This document shows positions 50,417 through 58,704 of a stretch of 64,000 nt of DNA, piece by piece. A model generated the notes under the pieces. That model ran no database searches. It was given only the letters and a program-made list of their open reading frames with translations, and had not been told where the DNA came from. A program made the translations under genes and the position numbers. Numbering within the stretch: the first letter of the stretch is position 1; every line of letters begins with the position of its first letter. Origin of the DNA: Streptomyces barringtoniae (GTDB lineage: Bacteria > Actinomycetota > Actinomycetes > Streptomycetales > Streptomycetaceae); contig NZ_JAJHNP010000016.1 of assembly GCF_020819595.1 (NCBI RefSeq), forward strand, positions 1 to 64,000. Direction: 5' to 3'.

Positions 50417-51468
50417 TGCGTGGAGTGGTGTTCGACGGCAAGCAGGTGCAGGTGGTCGACGACCTCGCGGTGCGCGAGCCGGGGCCCGGTGAGGTGCTGG
50501 TGGCGATCGCGGCGGCCGGGCTGTGCCACAGCGACCTGTCCGTGGTGGACGGCACCATTCCCTTCCCGGTACCAGTGGTGCTGGGGCACGAGGGTGCCGG
50601 GGTCGTGGAAGCGGTCGGTGCCGGCGTCACCCATGTCGCGCCCGGCGACCATGTGGCGCTGTCCACGCTCGCCAACTGCGGCACGTGCGCGGAGTGCGAC
50701 CGGGGCCGGCCGACGATGTGCCGGCAGGCCATCGGGCGGCCGCAGCGGCCGTTCACCCGCGGCACGGCGGGGACGGTGCACCAGTTCGCCGCCAACTCCG
50801 CCTTCGCCGAGCGTACGGTCGTCAAGGCCGTACAGGCGGTACGGATCCCCGAGGACATCCCCCTGGAGTCGGCCGCGCTGATCGGGTGCGGGGTGCTCAC
50901 GGGCGTGGGCGCCGTGCTGAACCGGGCCCGGGTGGACCGCGGGGACAGCGTCGTCGTCATCGGGACCGGCGGGATCGGGCTGAACGTGCTGCAGGGGGCG
51001 CGGCTCGCGGGCGCGCTCAGGATCGTCGCCGTGGACGCCAACCCGGCCAAGGAGGAGGCGGCCCGGCAGTTCGGCGCGACCGACTTCCTGACCTCGGCGG
51101 AGGGCGTGAAGGGCATCCTGCCCACGGGTGCCGACCACGCCTTCGAGTGCGTGGGCCGGGTGGAGCTGATCCGGCAGGCGATCGACCTCCTCGACCGGCA
51201 CGGCCAGGCCGTCCTGCTGGGCGTGCCCCCCGCCACCGCCGAGGCGTCCTTCCTCGTCTCCTCCCTCTACCTGGACAAGTCCGTCCTGGGCTGCCGCTAC
51301 GGCTCCTCGCGCCCCCAGCGGGACATCGCCCTGTACGCCGAGCTGTACCGCCAAGGCCACCTGCTGCTGGACGAGTTGGTGACGGCCGTGTACCCGGTGG
51401 AGGACTTCGCCAAGGCCCGCGCGGACGCCGAGGCGGGGCGGGTGGCCCGGGCGGTGCTCACGTTCTGA
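50416..51468 (+). CDS. zinc-dependent alcohol dehydrogenase
   Basis: A 350-residue medium-chain dehydrogenase. The catalytic zinc site is GLCHSDLSVVDG and LGHEGAGVVEAVG, the structural zinc site C-x2-C-x2-C-x7-C is in CGTCAECDRGRPTMC, and the NAD fold is VVVIGTGGIGLNVLQGARLAGA. The class resembles mycothiol- or S-hydroxymethyl-type and other class III-like enzymes but lacks a decisive marker. It is coupled to the dehydrogenase upstream. Its stop codon lies inside the first unit of a 12-bp tandem repeat. Confidence 0.9.
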   Translation: MRGVVFDGKQVQVVDDLAVREPGPGEVLVAIAAAGLCHSDLSVVDGTIPFPVPVVLGHEGAGVVEAVGAGVTHVAPGDHVALSTLANCGTCAECDRGRPTMCRQAIGRPQRPFTRGTAGTVHQFAANSAFAERTVVKAVQAVRIPEDIPLESAALIGCGVLTGVGAVLNRARVDRGDSVVVIGTGGIGLNVLQGARLAGALRIVAVDANPAKEEAARQFGATDFLTSAEGVKGILPTGADHAFECVGRVELIRQAIDLLDRHGQAVLLGVPPATAEASFLVSSLYLDKSVLGCRYGSSRPQRDIALYAELYRQGHLLLDELVTAVYPVEDFAKARADAEAGRVARAVLTF

Positions 51469-51531
51469 CGCACGTTCTGCCGCACGCGCCGACTCACGTC
51501 CCGACGCCCGTTCCGACTCACGTTCCGACGC
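51460..51531. repeat. 12-bp tandem repeat, six units, spanning two convergent stop codons
   Basis: Units ACGTTCTGACGC, ACGTTCTGCCGC, ACGCGCCGACTC, ACGTCCCGACGC, CCGTTCCGACTC and ACGTTCCGACGC. The first contains the alcohol dehydrogenase stop; the last two carry the stop and last codons of the AraC-type gene on the other strand. Confidence 0.8.
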
Positions 51532-52534
51532 CGGTGCGGAAGGTCCGCCGGTACGCCGTCGGGGTCACCCCGAGCGCCTGCTGGAGGTGCTGGCGCATCG
51601 ACTGCGCCGTGCCGAAGCCCGCCTCGCGGGCCACCTGGTCGATGGACAGGTCGGTGGTCTCCAGCAGATGGCGGGCCCGCTCCACGCGCTGCTGGGTGAG
51701 CCACTGGCCGGGGCTGATCCCGGCCTCCTCGCGGAAGCGGCGGGTGAAGGTGCGGACCGACATGGCCTCCTGCTCGGCCATGTCCCGCAGCTGGATCGGC
51801 TCGTGCAGGCGGCCCAGCGCCCAGGCGCGGGCGGCGGTCGTCGTGGCCAGCTGCGGGTCCGGGACCGGGCGCTCGATGTACTGCGCCTGGCCGCCGTCGC
51901 GGTGCGGCGGTACGACCGTGCGCCGGGCCACCTCGTTGGCGACCGCCGTACCGAAGTCGCGGCGCACCATGTGCAGGCACAGGTCGATCCCGGCGGCCAC
52001 ACCGGCCGAGGTGAGCACGTCGCCGTCGTCGATGAACAGCACGTCCGCGTCCACCCTGACCTGCGGGAACATCCGCTGGAAACGCTCGGCGTCGGCCCAG
52101 TGCGTGGTCGCCGGGCGGCCGTCGAGGTGTCCGGCGGCGGCGAGGACGTAGACGCCGGTGCAGATGGAGGCGAGCCGGGTGCCCGGGCGGATGCGGGCGA
52201 GGGCGGCGGCCAGCTCGTCGGTCAGCCGGCCCTCCTCGAAGACCGGGCCGAGCTCGTAGGAGGCCGGGACGATCACCGTGTCGGCGTCGGCCAGCGCCTC
52301 CGGGCCGTTCGGGACGTGCACGGCGAAGTCGGCGTCGGTCAGGACCGGGCCGGGCGGCCGCACCGAGCAGGTCACCACCTCGTACAGGTGCCGGCCGTGC
52401 CGGTCCTTGGGGCGGCCGAAGATGCGGTGCGGGATGCCCAGCTCGAAGGGCAGCAGCCCGTCGAGGGCGAGGACGACGATCCGATGCGGACGGAAAGCAC
52501 CGGCGGGGGCGGCCGTGGCCCGATCGCTACTCAT
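51518..52534 (-). CDS. GlxA-type AraC-family regulator with DJ-1/PfpI domain
   Basis: A 338-residue regulator. The N-terminal DJ-1/PfpI-like domain (HRIVVLALDGLLPFELGIPHRIFG ... LASICTGVYVLAAAGHLDG, the elbow Cys in SICTG) is a ligand sensor. The C-terminal AraC double helix-turn-helix covers LRDMAEQEAMSVRTFTRRFREEAG and DQVAREAGFGTAQSMRQHL (about 230-325). It is divergent from the MFS transporter, its probable target. It is convergent with the alcohol dehydrogenase, with the stop codons about 50 bp apart. Confidence 0.9.
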   Translation of the reverse strand: MSSDRATAAPAGAFRPHRIVVLALDGLLPFELGIPHRIFGRPKDRHGRHLYEVVTCSVRPPGPVLTDADFAVHVPNGPEALADADTVIVPASYELGPVFEEGRLTDELAAALARIRPGTRLASICTGVYVLAAAGHLDGRPATTHWADAERFQRMFPQVRVDADVLFIDDGDVLTSAGVAAGIDLCLHMVRRDFGTAVANEVARRTVVPPHRDGGQAQYIERPVPDPQLATTTAARAWALGRLHEPIQLRDMAEQEAMSVRTFTRRFREEAGISPGQWLTQQRVERARHLLETTDLSIDQVAREAGFGTAQSMRQHLQQALGVTPTAYRRTFRTGVGT

Positions 52535-52593
52535 GGCCCGATCCTAGCGAATGCTGTCCCCCGGGCCACTCGTTGTGCGCTCATGGAAAAACG

Positions 52594-53913
52594 ATGCTGT
52601 ATGACGTGACTCAGACAAGCCCAGCCGCAGCCCCCGTCCAGGCCGCCCCGCCCGTCCGGCGCCGCCGAGTGCACCGGGCGTGGTTCGTCGCCGCCGTCAC
52701 CTTCGTCACGATCATCGGCGCGGCCGCCTTCCGCTCCCTGCCCGGCCTGCTCATCGACCCGCTGCACCAGGAGTTCGGCTGGTCGCACGGCACGATCGGC
52801 GCCGCCGTCTCCGTCAACCTCGCGCTCTACGGCCTCACCGCCCCCTTCGCCGCCGCGCTGATGGACCGCTTCGGCATCCGCCGGGTGGTCGCCGCGGCGC
52901 TGACCGTGATCGCGGCCGGGTCGGGCCTGACCGTGTGGATGACGGCGGCCTGGCAGCTATGGCTGTGCTGGGGCCTGCTGGTCGGTCTCGGCTCCGGCTC
53001 GATGGCCCTCGCGTTCGCCGCGACGGTCACCAACCGGTGGTTCACCGAGCGACGCGGACTGGTCAGCGGCATCCTGACCGCCGCGTCCGCCTCCGGCCAG
53101 CTGATCTTCCTGCCGGTGCTGTCCTGGCTGACCGAACACCACGGCTGGCGCCCGGCCGCCGTGACGGTCTCCCTGGCCGCCCTGGCCGTCGTCCCCTTCG
53201 TGTGGATCCTGCTCCGCGACCACCCCGCCGACGTCGGCCAGAAGCCGTACGGCGCCCGGGAGTTCGTGCCCAAGCCCCCACCGGTCACCGGCGCCGCCCG
53301 CCGTACCCTGAAGGTCCTCTCGGCCTCCGTCCGCACGGGCACCTTCTGGCTGCTCGCCGGCACCTTCGCGATCTGCGGCGCCTCCACCAACGGCCTGATC
53401 CAGACCCACTTCGTGCCCGCCGAGCACGACCACGGCATGCCGGTCACGACGGCGGCCTCGCTGCTCGCGGTCATCGGCGTGTTCGACGTGGCCGGCACGA
53501 TCGCCTCCGGCTGGTTCACCGACCGCTTCGAACCACGCCGCCTGCTCGCGGTGTACTACGCCCTGCGCGGCCTCTCGCTCCTCTTCCTGCCCATGCTGCT
53601 GGGCCCGGCGGTCCATCCCCCGATGCTCTTCTTCATCGTCTTCTACGGCCTGGACTGGGTGGCCACCGTCCCGCCGACCCTCGCCCTGTGCCGCGAGCAG
53701 TACGGCGAGGACAGCGCCATCGTCTTCGGCTGGGTGCTCGCTTCCCACCAGGTCGGCGCGGCCCTCGTCGCCTACCTCGGCGGCGTCGTCCGCGACGTCT
53801 TCGGCACCTACGACCTCATGTGGTACGTCTCGGGCACGCTGTGCGCGGCGGCGGCTCTGATGTCGCTGGTGATCAGGCGGGCCCCGGCGCCCGCGCTGCC
53901 CGCCGTGTCCTGA
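52594..53913 (+). CDS. MFS transporter
   Basis: A 439-residue major facilitator with twelve predicted helices. FRSLPGLLIDPLHQEFGWSH, RFGIRRVVAAALTVIAAGSG (loop 2-3 region) and FGWVLASHQVGAALVAYLGG are typical of the monocarboxylate/OFA-like subfamily. ATG 52594 with GGAAA upstream is chosen; GTG 52606 is an alternative. It is probably an importer or exporter for an organic acid and is divergent from the GlxA-type regulator. It lacks the CTGACG operator. Confidence 0.87.
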   Translation: MLYDVTQTSPAAAPVQAAPPVRRRRVHRAWFVAAVTFVTIIGAAAFRSLPGLLIDPLHQEFGWSHGTIGAAVSVNLALYGLTAPFAAALMDRFGIRRVVAAALTVIAAGSGLTVWMTAAWQLWLCWGLLVGLGSGSMALAFAATVTNRWFTERRGLVSGILTAASASGQLIFLPVLSWLTEHHGWRPAAVTVSLAALAVVPFVWILLRDHPADVGQKPYGAREFVPKPPPVTGAARRTLKVLSASVRTGTFWLLAGTFAICGASTNGLIQTHFVPAEHDHGMPVTTAASLLAVIGVFDVAGTIASGWFTDRFEPRRLLAVYYALRGLSLLFLPMLLGPAVHPPMLFFIVFYGLDWVATVPPTLALCREQYGEDSAIVFGWVLASHQVGAALVAYLGGVVRDVFGTYDLMWYVSGTLCAAAALMSLVIRRAPAPALPAVS

Positions 53914-54006
53914 AGGCGTCGGCGGGAAAGGGGAGTCGAGGACGGCTGTCCTGCGTCGGTCGCAGTGCTCCGCGGCGATCCGTCAGGGCGGTGACAGGTG
54001 TGAGTC

Positions 54007-54600
54007 CTAGGAACCGAGCCGGGCGAACCGCCCCCGGTGGAACAGCAGCGGCTCGCCCGGATCCTCCGTGCCGAGGGCGTCCACCCGGCCCACCACGATC
54101 AGGTGGTCGCCCCCGGTGTGCACGGCGTGGACGGTGCAGTCGATCCAGGCGGCCGTGCCGGCGAGGCGCGGGGAGCCGGAGGCCGGGGCCGGGTCGTACG
54201 CCACCCCGGCGAACTTGTCCGCGCCGCTCACCGCGAAGGCCCGGCACAGTTCGTCCTGGCCGGCGCTGAGGACGTTGACGCAGAAGACGCCCGCGCGGGC
54301 GATGCGGGGCCAGGTGGTCGACGTACGGCCCACCATGAAGCAGACCAGGGGCGGGTCGAGGGAGAGGGAGGCGAAGCTCTGGCAGGCGAAACCCGCGGGA
54401 CCGTCCTCCGCGTCGGCGGCCGGTGCCGTGATCACAGTCACCCCGCTGGCGAAGCTTCCCAGCACCCGCCGGAACTCCGCCCGGTCCACCGGCGCCCGCT
54501 CGTCCTCCCGCACACACCGCAACTCCGGCCGCGGCAACGGCTCCACGGGCCTATGCCCCAGATACCGGACGGCGGCGGCCGCCGCCCCTGCGTGTCCCAT
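54007..54600 (-). CDS. flavin reductase-family protein (FMN-binding split barrel)
   Basis: A 197-residue flavin reductase of the HpaC/HsaB type. FRRVLGSFASGVTVITAPAA, GFACQSFASLSLDPPLVCFMV and FCVNVLSAGQDELCRAFA are the signatures. It should reduce FMN or FAD with NAD(P)H for a partner monooxygenase; the flavoprotein at 58705 is a possible but not typical partner, since it should reduce its own flavin. Start ATG 54600, or ATG 54612 just 5 bp from operator copy 4. Confidence 0.88.
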   Translation of the reverse strand: MGHAGAAAAAVRYLGHRPVEPLPRPELRCVREDERAPVDRAEFRRVLGSFASGVTVITAPAADAEDGPAGFACQSFASLSLDPPLVCFMVGRTSTTWPRIARAGVFCVNVLSAGQDELCRAFAVSGADKFAGVAYDPAPASGSPRLAGTAAWIDCTVHAVHTGGDHLIVVGRVDALGTEDPGEPLLFHRGRFARLGS

Positions 54601-54617
54601 CACGCCAACCATTGAAG

Positions 54618-54632
54618 CTGACGGAGCGTCAG
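54618..54632. promoter_or_regulatory. operator copy 4, CTGACG-GAG-CGTCAG
   Basis: Perfect 6-bp arms, 17 bp upstream of the flavin reductase ATG (54600) and 52 bp before the divergent membrane-protein gene at 54684. Confidence 0.75.
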
Positions 54633-54683
54633 ATGGGAAGGCCGGTGGGCGTGCCTCGTACGGGCACTTCGTAGGGTGCGGCC

Positions 54684-55601
54684 ATGGGGTGGGAGAAAAC
54701 GCGTGAGCGGGTCCGGGCGGCCCGCAGCGATCTGGCCGCGGCGGTCCCGGTGAACGCGGCGCAGCTGCCGGCGGCCGGCCTGCTGTGGTGGATCTGGAGC
54801 ACGAGCCGGGACCAGTACGAGACCGGGTACGGCGGCGCCTTCGGGATCCTCTGCCTGCTGGTGTTCGCCCCCCTGCTGCTGCCGCTCCTCGGCCTGCTGC
54901 TCTCCGCCGTGCTGGCGCTGCCCGCGATCCTGTTCGCCCGCCCCGTGCTCCGCCGGTTCGGCGGGCCGGAGTGGGCCTGCCGCACGGTCGCGGCAGCCGC
55001 CACGGCCGTCGGGTGGGGTGCGGTCACGACGGCGCTCTTCCGGTGGCCGTTCGTCGCCACGGCCTCGGTCCTCACCGTCCTGGGACTGCTGCCCGCGCTC
55101 GGCATCGCGTACGTCCGCACGCGTTCCTGGTCGCAGTGGGGCCTGTGGTGGCGCTCGGCACTCGTCTGCGTCGGCCTCTTCGCCCTGGCCCTCGGCGGCG
55201 GGCTCGTGGCCTCCGCGGCCGGGCTGATCCCGCAGTACGAGCCGCCCGAGCTGACCCGCGCCCAGCTCACCGGCGTCTGGCGCGGCGGCAACGGTGCCGA
55301 ACTCCGCCTCACCCGCGACGGGCGGGCCGAGGCCCACAGCCTCCCCACCGAACCCATCGACCGCGACTGGACGGCCCCGCACTACCTGGACTACGTCGTC
55401 TGCGCGGGCTCCGGCACCTGGAAGCCCGACCCCGGCACGGACGACACCGACCGCGCCGGCATCCTCCTGCACCTCCACACCGACTGCGGCCGGGACACCC
55501 GCTGGTCCGTCAGCGGCACCGAGTCCGCTCCCCAGTTGTACGTGCTCTTCGGCGACCCGGACGCAGGCATCCTCCGGACCCTGGACCGTGCCGGGGACTG
55601 A
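54684..55601 (+). CDS. hypothetical membrane protein with C-terminal beta domain
   Basis: A 305-residue protein with about five hydrophobic segments in residues 20-180 (GAFGILCLLVFAPLLLPLLG, LLLSAVLALPAILFA and others), followed by an exported or cytosolic domain of about 120 residues. That domain begins LTRAQLTGVWRGGNGAELRL, a lipocalin-like opening, and has cysteines in VVCAGSG and HTDCGRD. I do not recognise a family. Its unusual position between regulon genes and divergent orientation make a role in the pathway uncertain. Confidence 0.65.
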   Translation: MGWEKTRERVRAARSDLAAAVPVNAAQLPAAGLLWWIWSTSRDQYETGYGGAFGILCLLVFAPLLLPLLGLLLSAVLALPAILFARPVLRRFGGPEWACRTVAAAATAVGWGAVTTALFRWPFVATASVLTVLGLLPALGIAYVRTRSWSQWGLWWRSALVCVGLFALALGGGLVASAAGLIPQYEPPELTRAQLTGVWRGGNGAELRLTRDGRAEAHSLPTEPIDRDWTAPHYLDYVVCAGSGTWKPDPGTDDTDRAGILLHLHTDCGRDTRWSVSGTESAPQLYVLFGDPDAGILRTLDRAGD

Positions 55602-55604
55602 CCC

Positions 55605-56390
55605 TCACCGCCCCCGGAACTCCGCCCCCCGCCGCTCCGCGAACGCCCGCAGGCCCTCTCGGGCGTCCTCGGTCGTCAGGTTGAGCTCCTGGGCCCAGGC
55701 CTCCGCGGCGAAGGCGGTGGCCCGGTCCGACTCCAGGGAGGTGTTGACCAGGTGCTTGGTCAGGGCCAGGGAGCGGGTCGGGCCGGACGCCAGGCGGGCC
55801 GCCCACTCGCGGGCCGTCTTCTCCAGCTCACCGTCCGGTACGACCCGGTTGACCAGCCCCAGCCGCTGCGCGTCCGCCGCCGGCACCGCGTCGCCGAAGA
55901 ACATCAGCTCCTTGGCCCGCTGGGGGCCCACCAGGCGGGGCAGCAGGTACGCCCCGCCCGCGTCCGGTACCAGCCCCCGCCGTACGAACACCTCGATGAA
56001 GCGGGCCGACTCGGCGGCCAGGACCAGGTCGCAGGCGAACGCCAGGTGCGCGCCGAGGCCCGCCGCCGTACCGTTCACGGCGGCGATCACCGGCTTCTCG
56101 CAGTCCAGGACGGCGGCGATCAGGCGTTGGGCGCCCCGGCGCAGCATCCGGGCCACGTCCCCGGGCTGCCGATCGCCGCCGTCGGCGCCGCCCCGCAGGT
56201 CCGCGCCCGCGCAGAAGCCCCGGCCCGTGCCGGTCAGGACCACCGCCCGGACGTCAGGGGCGCAGGACGCCTCGCAGAGGCGGTCGGTCAACTCGTCCCT
56301 CATCGCGGGAGTGAGGGCGTTCAACGCCTCGGGGCGGTTCAGGGTGAGGTGGGCGACCTGGCCGCTGCGCTCGGTCTCCAGCTCGCTCAT
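55605..56390 (-). CDS. enoyl-CoA hydratase
   Basis: A 261-residue crotonase of standard length. LTLNRPEALNALTPAMRDEL, GRGFCAGADLRGG (oxyanion hole), NGTAAGLGAHLAFACDLVLAAE and FVRRGLVPDAGGAYLLPRLVG are all in place, except that the first catalytic glutamate position after GLGAHLAFACD is read as FIEVFVRRG rather than FxEPE. ATG 56390 overlaps the stop of the upstream ligase gene (ATGA). It would hydrate the product of the acyl-CoA dehydrogenases. Confidence 0.9.
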   Translation of the reverse strand: MSELETERSGQVAHLTLNRPEALNALTPAMRDELTDRLCEASCAPDVRAVVLTGTGRGFCAGADLRGGADGGDRQPGDVARMLRRGAQRLIAAVLDCEKPVIAAVNGTAAGLGAHLAFACDLVLAAESARFIEVFVRRGLVPDAGGAYLLPRLVGPQRAKELMFFGDAVPAADAQRLGLVNRVVPDGELEKTAREWAARLASGPTRSLALTKHLVNTSLESDRATAFAAEAWAQELNLTTEDAREGLRAFAERRGAEFRGR

Positions 56391-58609
56391 CGGCACACCA
56401 CCAGTGCGTCCAGCGCGACGGCGCCCTGGCCCCGGGGCAGCACCATCAGGGGGTTGATGTCCAACTCCGAGATGAAATCGCCGAGTTCGAGCGCCATGCG
56501 CTGGACCCGGAGGATCACCTCGACCAGCGCCTCCCGGTCGGCCGGCGGGCGGCCCCGGACGCCGTCCAGCAGGGCCCGGCCGCGGAGCTCGGTGAGCATG
56601 GCGCGGGCCTGGTCCTCGCCGAACGGGGGGACGCGTACGGCGGCGTCGTGGAGGACCTCCACCAGAACTCCGCCGAGGCCCACCGTCACCGTCGGGCCGA
56701 ACAGGTCGTCGTGGGTCATCCCGAGGACCATCTCCACGCCCTGCTCGACCATCTGGCACACCAGGATCCCGTCCAGCGCCACGCCCTCGTAGCGGGCGAT
56801 GTCGGTCAGCTCGCGGTAGGCCTCCCGGACCTGGCTGGCCGACGTCAGGCCGACCTTCACCAGGCCCAGTTCGGTCTTGTGGGCGATCCGGGCGCCGGAG
56901 GCCTTCATCACCACCGGGTAGCCGACCTGGGCCGCCGCCCGTACGGCCGCTGCCGCGCTGGTCACCAGCTGCTCGCGCGGCACCCGGATGCCGTAGGCGC
57001 GCAGCAGTTGCTTGGCCCCGTGCTCGCTGAGCTGCTGGCCGGGGTACATCAGGGCCTCGGCCTTGCGGAAGGAGAGGGAGGGGGTGCGCGGGGCCTCGTC
57101 GAAGGGGGAGCGGTAGTCGCTCACGAAACGGTGGTGGTCCTGCCAGGCGCGGACGGCCTTCAGGCAGTTGCCCAGCGTGCGGAAGGTGGCCACGCGGGAG
57201 GAGCCGAGCAGGACCTCGCGGTACGCCGCCTCTGTGCCCACTGGCGAGCCCCACACCACGCACACCAGCTTGTCCGTCTCCTCCGCCGCCTCGACCAGGT
57301 CCGCCACGAGCCTGTCGCTGAGCGGCGGGAAAGGGCCGGTGACCGGGCAGATCAGGACGCCGATCGACGGGTCGGCGAGGATCGCGTCGATGATCTTCCG
57401 GCCGCGCCGGTCGCCCACCGGATGCCCGCCGTTGTCCACCGGGTTGGCCACGCTCAGGTACTCCGGTATCCACTGGTGCAGCTCGGCCTGCTTGGCCTCC
57501 GGCAGGCGGGGCAGCCGTAGCCCGGCCGCCGTGGCCAGGTCGGCGGCATGCGCGCCGGTGCCGCCGGAGATCGAGTACACCGCGACCCCGTCCGCCAGCG
57601 GCGCCCGGGCCCGCGCCAACAGGGCTGCGGTGTCCTGGAGTTCGTCGAGACCGTCGACCCGTACGACCCCGAACTGGCGCATCGCCGCGTCCACCACGTC
57701 GTCGGCGCCCGTGAGCTTGCCGGTGTGCGAGGCCGCCGTACGCGCGCCGGCCTCGGTGCGGCCCACCTTCACCGCGACCACCGGCACCCCGCGGCGGGCG
57801 GCGCGGTCGGCGGCCAGCAGGAAGGCGCGGCCGTCCTTCAGGCCCTCCACGTAAGCGGCGATGGCACCGACCTCGGGCTGCTCGGCGAACCAGGACAGGA
57901 AGTCGGCGGTCTCCAGGTCGGCCTCGTTGCCGGTGGGCGCCCAGTGGGAGAGGCGGATGCCCAGCTCCTGGAGCGAGAACACCGGGCGGCCCTGGTGGCC
58001 GGACTGGGTGATCAGGGCGATCGCGGGGCCGGTCAGGTCCTCGCGGAAGTGCTCGAAGGCGTTGAGGTTGGTGTTCGGGCCGAGGAGCCGGATCCCCGAG
58101 CGGCGTACGGCGTCCGCGAGCCGCTCCTGCGCCTCGGCGCCGGCCTCGCCGGTCTCGGCGAACCCGGAGGCGAAGGCGACCGCGAACCTGACCTTCGCGT
58201 CGGCCAGTTCCCCGATCACCGGCAGCGGGTCGGCCACCAGCAGCACGGCCAGGTCGACCTGTCCGGGCGGCAGTTCGGCGACGGAGGCGGCGCAGGGGAT
58301 GCCGAAGACCGAGGGGCGGGTCGGATGCACCGGATACACCTGCGCCCCCACCCGCTCGGCCCAGGCCAGCAGCTGCCGGGTGATCCCGGTGTTCGGGCGT
58401 CCCTCCGCGTCCGAGGCGCCGATCACGGCGACCGACCCGGGCCGGAAGAAGCGGGTCAGGTCCGGTACGTCCGCGTACAGCGGCCGCCCGCTGACGTCGA
58501 GGTCGTCGACCCGGTCGTGGACGACGGGTCCGGGCCGCTGCTCGCCGCACGCGATGACCCGGGCCCGGCGGGAGTCGGTGGTGAGGGTGCCGTGGGTTGA
58601 TCCAAGCAT
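56387..58609 (-). CDS. NDP-forming acyl-CoA ligase (fused alpha-beta, acetate--CoA ligase family)
   Basis: A 740-residue fused ADP-forming acyl-CoA synthetase. The CoA-binding domain starts FFRPGSVAVIGASDAEGRPN. The succinyl-CoA-ligase-like domains have ALITQSGHQGRP and AASHTGKLTGADDVVDAAM with the phosphohistidine-type motif. The ATP-grasp domain is GYPVVMKASGARIAHKTELG, with ISELDINPLMVLP at the end. ATG 58609 is used; an in-frame ATG 10 codons upstream is possible. Two operator copies lie just upstream. With the AMP-forming ligase at 40551, this gives the regulon two acid-activating enzymes. Confidence 0.89.
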   Translation of the reverse strand: MLGSTHGTLTTDSRRARVIACGEQRPGPVVHDRVDDLDVSGRPLYADVPDLTRFFRPGSVAVIGASDAEGRPNTGITRQLLAWAERVGAQVYPVHPTRPSVFGIPCAASVAELPPGQVDLAVLLVADPLPVIGELADAKVRFAVAFASGFAETGEAGAEAQERLADAVRRSGIRLLGPNTNLNAFEHFREDLTGPAIALITQSGHQGRPVFSLQELGIRLSHWAPTGNEADLETADFLSWFAEQPEVGAIAAYVEGLKDGRAFLLAADRAARRGVPVVAVKVGRTEAGARTAASHTGKLTGADDVVDAAMRQFGVVRVDGLDELQDTAALLARARAPLADGVAVYSISGGTGAHAADLATAAGLRLPRLPEAKQAELHQWIPEYLSVANPVDNGGHPVGDRRGRKIIDAILADPSIGVLICPVTGPFPPLSDRLVADLVEAAEETDKLVCVVWGSPVGTEAAYREVLLGSSRVATFRTLGNCLKAVRAWQDHHRFVSDYRSPFDEAPRTPSLSFRKAEALMYPGQQLSEHGAKQLLRAYGIRVPREQLVTSAAAAVRAAAQVGYPVVMKASGARIAHKTELGLVKVGLTSASQVREAYRELTDIARYEGVALDGILVCQMVEQGVEMVLGMTHDDLFGPTVTVGLGGVLVEVLHDAAVRVPPFGEDQARAMLTELRGRALLDGVRGRPPADREALVEVILRVQRMALELGDFISELDINPLMVLPRGQGAVALDALVVCR

Positions 58610-58644
58610 CGGTCCGCCCGCTCCTGTGAGACAGCACAAGTAAA

Positions 58645-58659
58645 CTGACGCTCTGTCAG
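58645..58659. promoter_or_regulatory. operator copy 5, CTGACG-CTC-TGTCAG
   Basis: 6-bp arms with one mismatch, 36 bp upstream of the NDP-forming ligase ATG; its centre is 24 bp from that of copy 6. Confidence 0.75.
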
Positions 58660-58668
58660 ATTACTGAA

Positions 58669-58683
58669 CTGACGCAATGTCAG
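58669..58683. promoter_or_regulatory. operator copy 6, CTGACG-CAA-TGTCAG
   Basis: 6-bp arms with one mismatch. Copies 5 and 6 form a tandem pair in the ligase promoter, like copies 1 and 2. It lies 22 bp beyond the stop of the monooxygenase gene. Confidence 0.75.
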
Positions 58684-58704
58684 GAACTGGTCGGACCGGC
58701 AAAG

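Noticed and set aside
51463..51475. TCTGACG in the 12-bp repeats as an operator
   Set aside because: Half-site created by the repeat unit, with no inverted partner at 3-bp spacing.
55605..58637. A single 1010-residue minus-strand frame through the enoyl-CoA hydratase and the NDP-forming ligase region
   Set aside because: Only its last 261 residues are a real gene. The rest is the wrong frame of the ligase, which has clear motifs in another frame.
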